Source: Caldisericota bacterium | Lineage (GTDB): Bacteria > CG03 > B21-G15 | Assembly (NCBI GenBank): GCA_003650255.1 | Contig: QMOP01000001.1 | Coordinates: 1-33,051, forward strand | DNA length: 33,051 nt | Reading direction: 5' to 3' | Shown: positions 31,826 to 33,051 of the stretch, in pieces | Layout of the letters: every line of letters starts with the position of its first letter | Position numbering within the stretch: position 1 is the stretch's first letter | Position numbers and translations under genes: made by a program | Notes under the pieces: generated by a model | Told to the model about the DNA's origin: nothing | Seen by the model: only the letters and a program-made list of their open reading frames with translations | The model's database searches: none

Positions 31826-32984
31826 TTGTTCTAAAAATTATACTTCAAGCGGTAAGATTGAAACTGATGAGATCTGGAAGGGAAAAATTAAACTTAAAGG
31901 GGATGTTATTGTTGAGGAGTTAGCAACACTTAAAATTCTTGAAGGTTCAAGAATTACATATTCAAAAAAGAGTAATTTCAATACTCATTATATAAAGAGT
32001 TCTCCAATTGGGAATGTTGATGTTCTTCAGGATGATAGGATTGAGATTATTGTAAAAGGGGTTTTAAAGGTTATTGGAAAGGATGGAAAGGAGGTTATAT
32101 TTGAAGGGAAAAAACAGGCAGGTGGAATAGTATTTTTATCAGATAAAAAGGGTTCTATTATCAGGTTTGCAAAGTTTTTTAAAACTGGTGTTGCTATAAG
32201 ATGTTATGGAGAATCAAATCCAGTTATTGAGAATGTTTATATCAAAGGATCAGAACTTGGCGGAATTGGATTATGGGATACATCTAAACCTGTTATAAAA
32301 AAAGTAGAAATTGAAGATTCTCTTCATGGAATAGGTGTTTCAGATTTTTCTGAGCCAGAAATATCTTCCTGTGTAATAATGGGAATAAAGAAAGCAGGTA
32401 TATTTACAGAGGGTGACTCAAAGGCAAGGGTTTTCTCCAATAAAGTTACTGGATGTAATGTTGGAATTGCTATAGGGGATATTTCAAAACCAGAGATTTT
32501 CAAAAACAGTATTTCTGGTTGTGGAGCAGGGATTTCAATGTGGGTTAATGCTGAACCGAGAATTTATGAGAATAAGATTTTCAAAAATATTACAGGAATT
32601 GTTATTCAGGAAGAGGCAAAGCCATATATTTTTAAAAATGAGTTTTTTGAAAATGGTGGAGGGATTGGAGCAAATGATGGGGCAGAACCTGTTATAGAAG
32701 AGAATAGATTCTTTTCAAATCCAAAGTCAATAATAGCAAGCGGAGGTTCAATACTTAGAGTTTTTAGAAATATTATATCTAGTTCAAAAGTTGGAATATT
32801 TGTGGATTCCACAGCAAGGGTTTATTTGAAGGATAATAAATTTTATAATGTAATTGAGAAAACAAAGGTTTTGAATAAGGCAAAGATAATTGAAAAATTA
32901 AGTTTTTTGTTTATTATAACAGTAGGATTGAAAAGGCAAAAAAAATTTATGATAAAATTTCTATTGATAAAGCAAAGGATATAA
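31788..32984 (+). CDS. Beta-helix lipoprotein, fourth copy of the same module; C-terminus probably frameshifted
   Basis: ATG 31788 gives a lipoprotein signal ending in LGSC (Cys14); the upstream extension to 31698 has no signal character. The body repeats the module of the preceding protein: IWKGKIKLKGDVIVEELATL, GGIVFLSD, then rungs such as PVIENVYIKGSE, PEIFKNSISG, PYIFKNEFFENG. After KAKIIEK (about 32893) the reading continues for ~30 atypical residues that overlap an NAD kinase frame. Removing one A from the A5 run at 32893-32897 would end the protein at a TAA directly afterwards. The true end is therefore probably near 32900. Confidence 0.75.
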   Translation: MLKLLIFLIFLGSCSKNYTSSGKIETDEIWKGKIKLKGDVIVEELATLKILEGSRITYSKKSNFNTHYIKSSPIGNVDVLQDDRIEIIVKGVLKVIGKDGKEVIFEGKKQAGGIVFLSDKKGSIIRFAKFFKTGVAIRCYGESNPVIENVYIKGSELGGIGLWDTSKPVIKKVEIEDSLHGIGVSDFSEPEISSCVIMGIKKAGIFTEGDSKARVFSNKVTGCNVGIAIGDISKPEIFKNSISGCGAGISMWVNAEPRIYENKIFKNITGIVIQEEAKPYIFKNEFFENGGGIGANDGAEPVIEENRFFSNPKSIIASGGSILRVFRNIISSSKVGIFVDSTARVYLKDNKFYNVIEKTKVLNKAKIIEKLSFLFIITVGLKRQKKFMIKFLLIKQRI

Positions 32985-33051
32985 AAAACTCAGATGCAAT
33001 TCTTATTATAGGTGGAGATGGTTCTGTTTTAAGGTTTACACCCCATATAAT
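32897..33051 (+). CDS. nadK: NAD kinase, N-terminal fragment (runs off window)
   Basis: The frame downstream of a TGA at 32891 reads KFFVYYNSRIEKAKKIYDKI and then SDAILIIGGDGSVLRFTPHI, cut by the window end. The first strand with an N-x-R loop and the GGDG motif (GGDGS) are hallmarks of NAD kinase, which phosphorylates NAD to NADP. No ATG, GTG or TTG begins this frame; ATT at 32897 would be needed. If one A of the A5 run is deleted, TTG at 32890 would start MKIKFFVYYN, a normal NadK beginning. The call of NadK rests on a short fragment. Confidence 0.75.
   Translation, partial: MKFFVYYNSRIEKAKKIYDKISIDKAKDIKNSDAILIIGGDGSVLRFTPHI

Noticed and set aside
1..33051. CRISPR arrays, insertion sequences or phage genes
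   Set aside because: No regularly spaced repeats, transposase, integrase or attachment-site pairs were seen; repeats found are protein-level duplications.

Overview
The window reads as about 33 kb of AT-rich chromosome from an uncultured diderm (outer-membrane-bearing) bacterium. Evidence for two membranes is an OmpA-type peptidoglycan-binding protein, two beta-barrel-like outer-membrane proteins, and many lipoproteins and signal peptides. Arg is written mostly AGA/AGG and Ile often ATA, which fits an AT-rich and possibly thermophilic lineage. FlgD-like Ig tails, beta-helix proteins and GYF-receiver fusions recall candidate phyla of the FCB/Omnitrophota/WOR-3 kind, but I cannot place it. Every supported gene is on the + strand, gaps are mostly under 50 bp, and many genes overlap by 4-14 bp.

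Region A (39-15617) is a beta-glucan-type uptake and degradation cluster. It holds a GH94 disaccharide phosphorylase, a sugar ABC importer (binding lipoprotein and two permeases, no ATPase), a secreted clan GH-A glycosidase, a GH5 enzyme without a signal peptide, and an outer-membrane barrel. These are followed by a carbohydrate-binding-like lipoprotein, a pseudo-receiver/membrane/FlgD-Ig fusion, a type IV pilin-like protein, a small membrane protein, a Big-domain lipoprotein, and a second secreted GH-A enzyme with a C-terminal sorting-type domain.

Region B (15650-20400) starts at a sigma70-like promoter. It encodes a solute-binding-protein homologue with no export signal, overlapping a diguanylate cyclase with intact GGDEF and RxxD sites. 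A second promoter precedes two related glycan-binding-like proteins, a lipoprotein and an OmpA-anchored one.

Region C (20399-28742) opens with a clear cyclic-di-GMP-I (GEMM-I) riboswitch two bases after the OmpA-like gene. Downstream are a secreted protein with a distinctive module, a PapD/DUF916-like Ig protein, a second protein carrying the same module behind a carbohydrate-binding-like domain, a FlgD-tailed surface protein and a PorV-like barrel. The run continues with an MsmK/UgpC-type ABC ATPase, a histidine kinase, a tandem-receiver protein and a GYF-receiver protein. My main hypothesis is a self-contained circuit: intracellular ligand sensing, c-di-GMP synthesis, and riboswitch control of a surface glycan-binding apparatus and possibly the ATPase that powers sugar import.

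Region D (28764-33051) has tRNA-Val(UAC), rsmD with an unusual GPPY motif, a three-module beta-helix protein, a beta-helix lipoprotein and the start of an NAD kinase. The lipoprotein/nadK junction looks frameshifted by one base in an A5 run. No gene-free stretch exceeds 300 bases.
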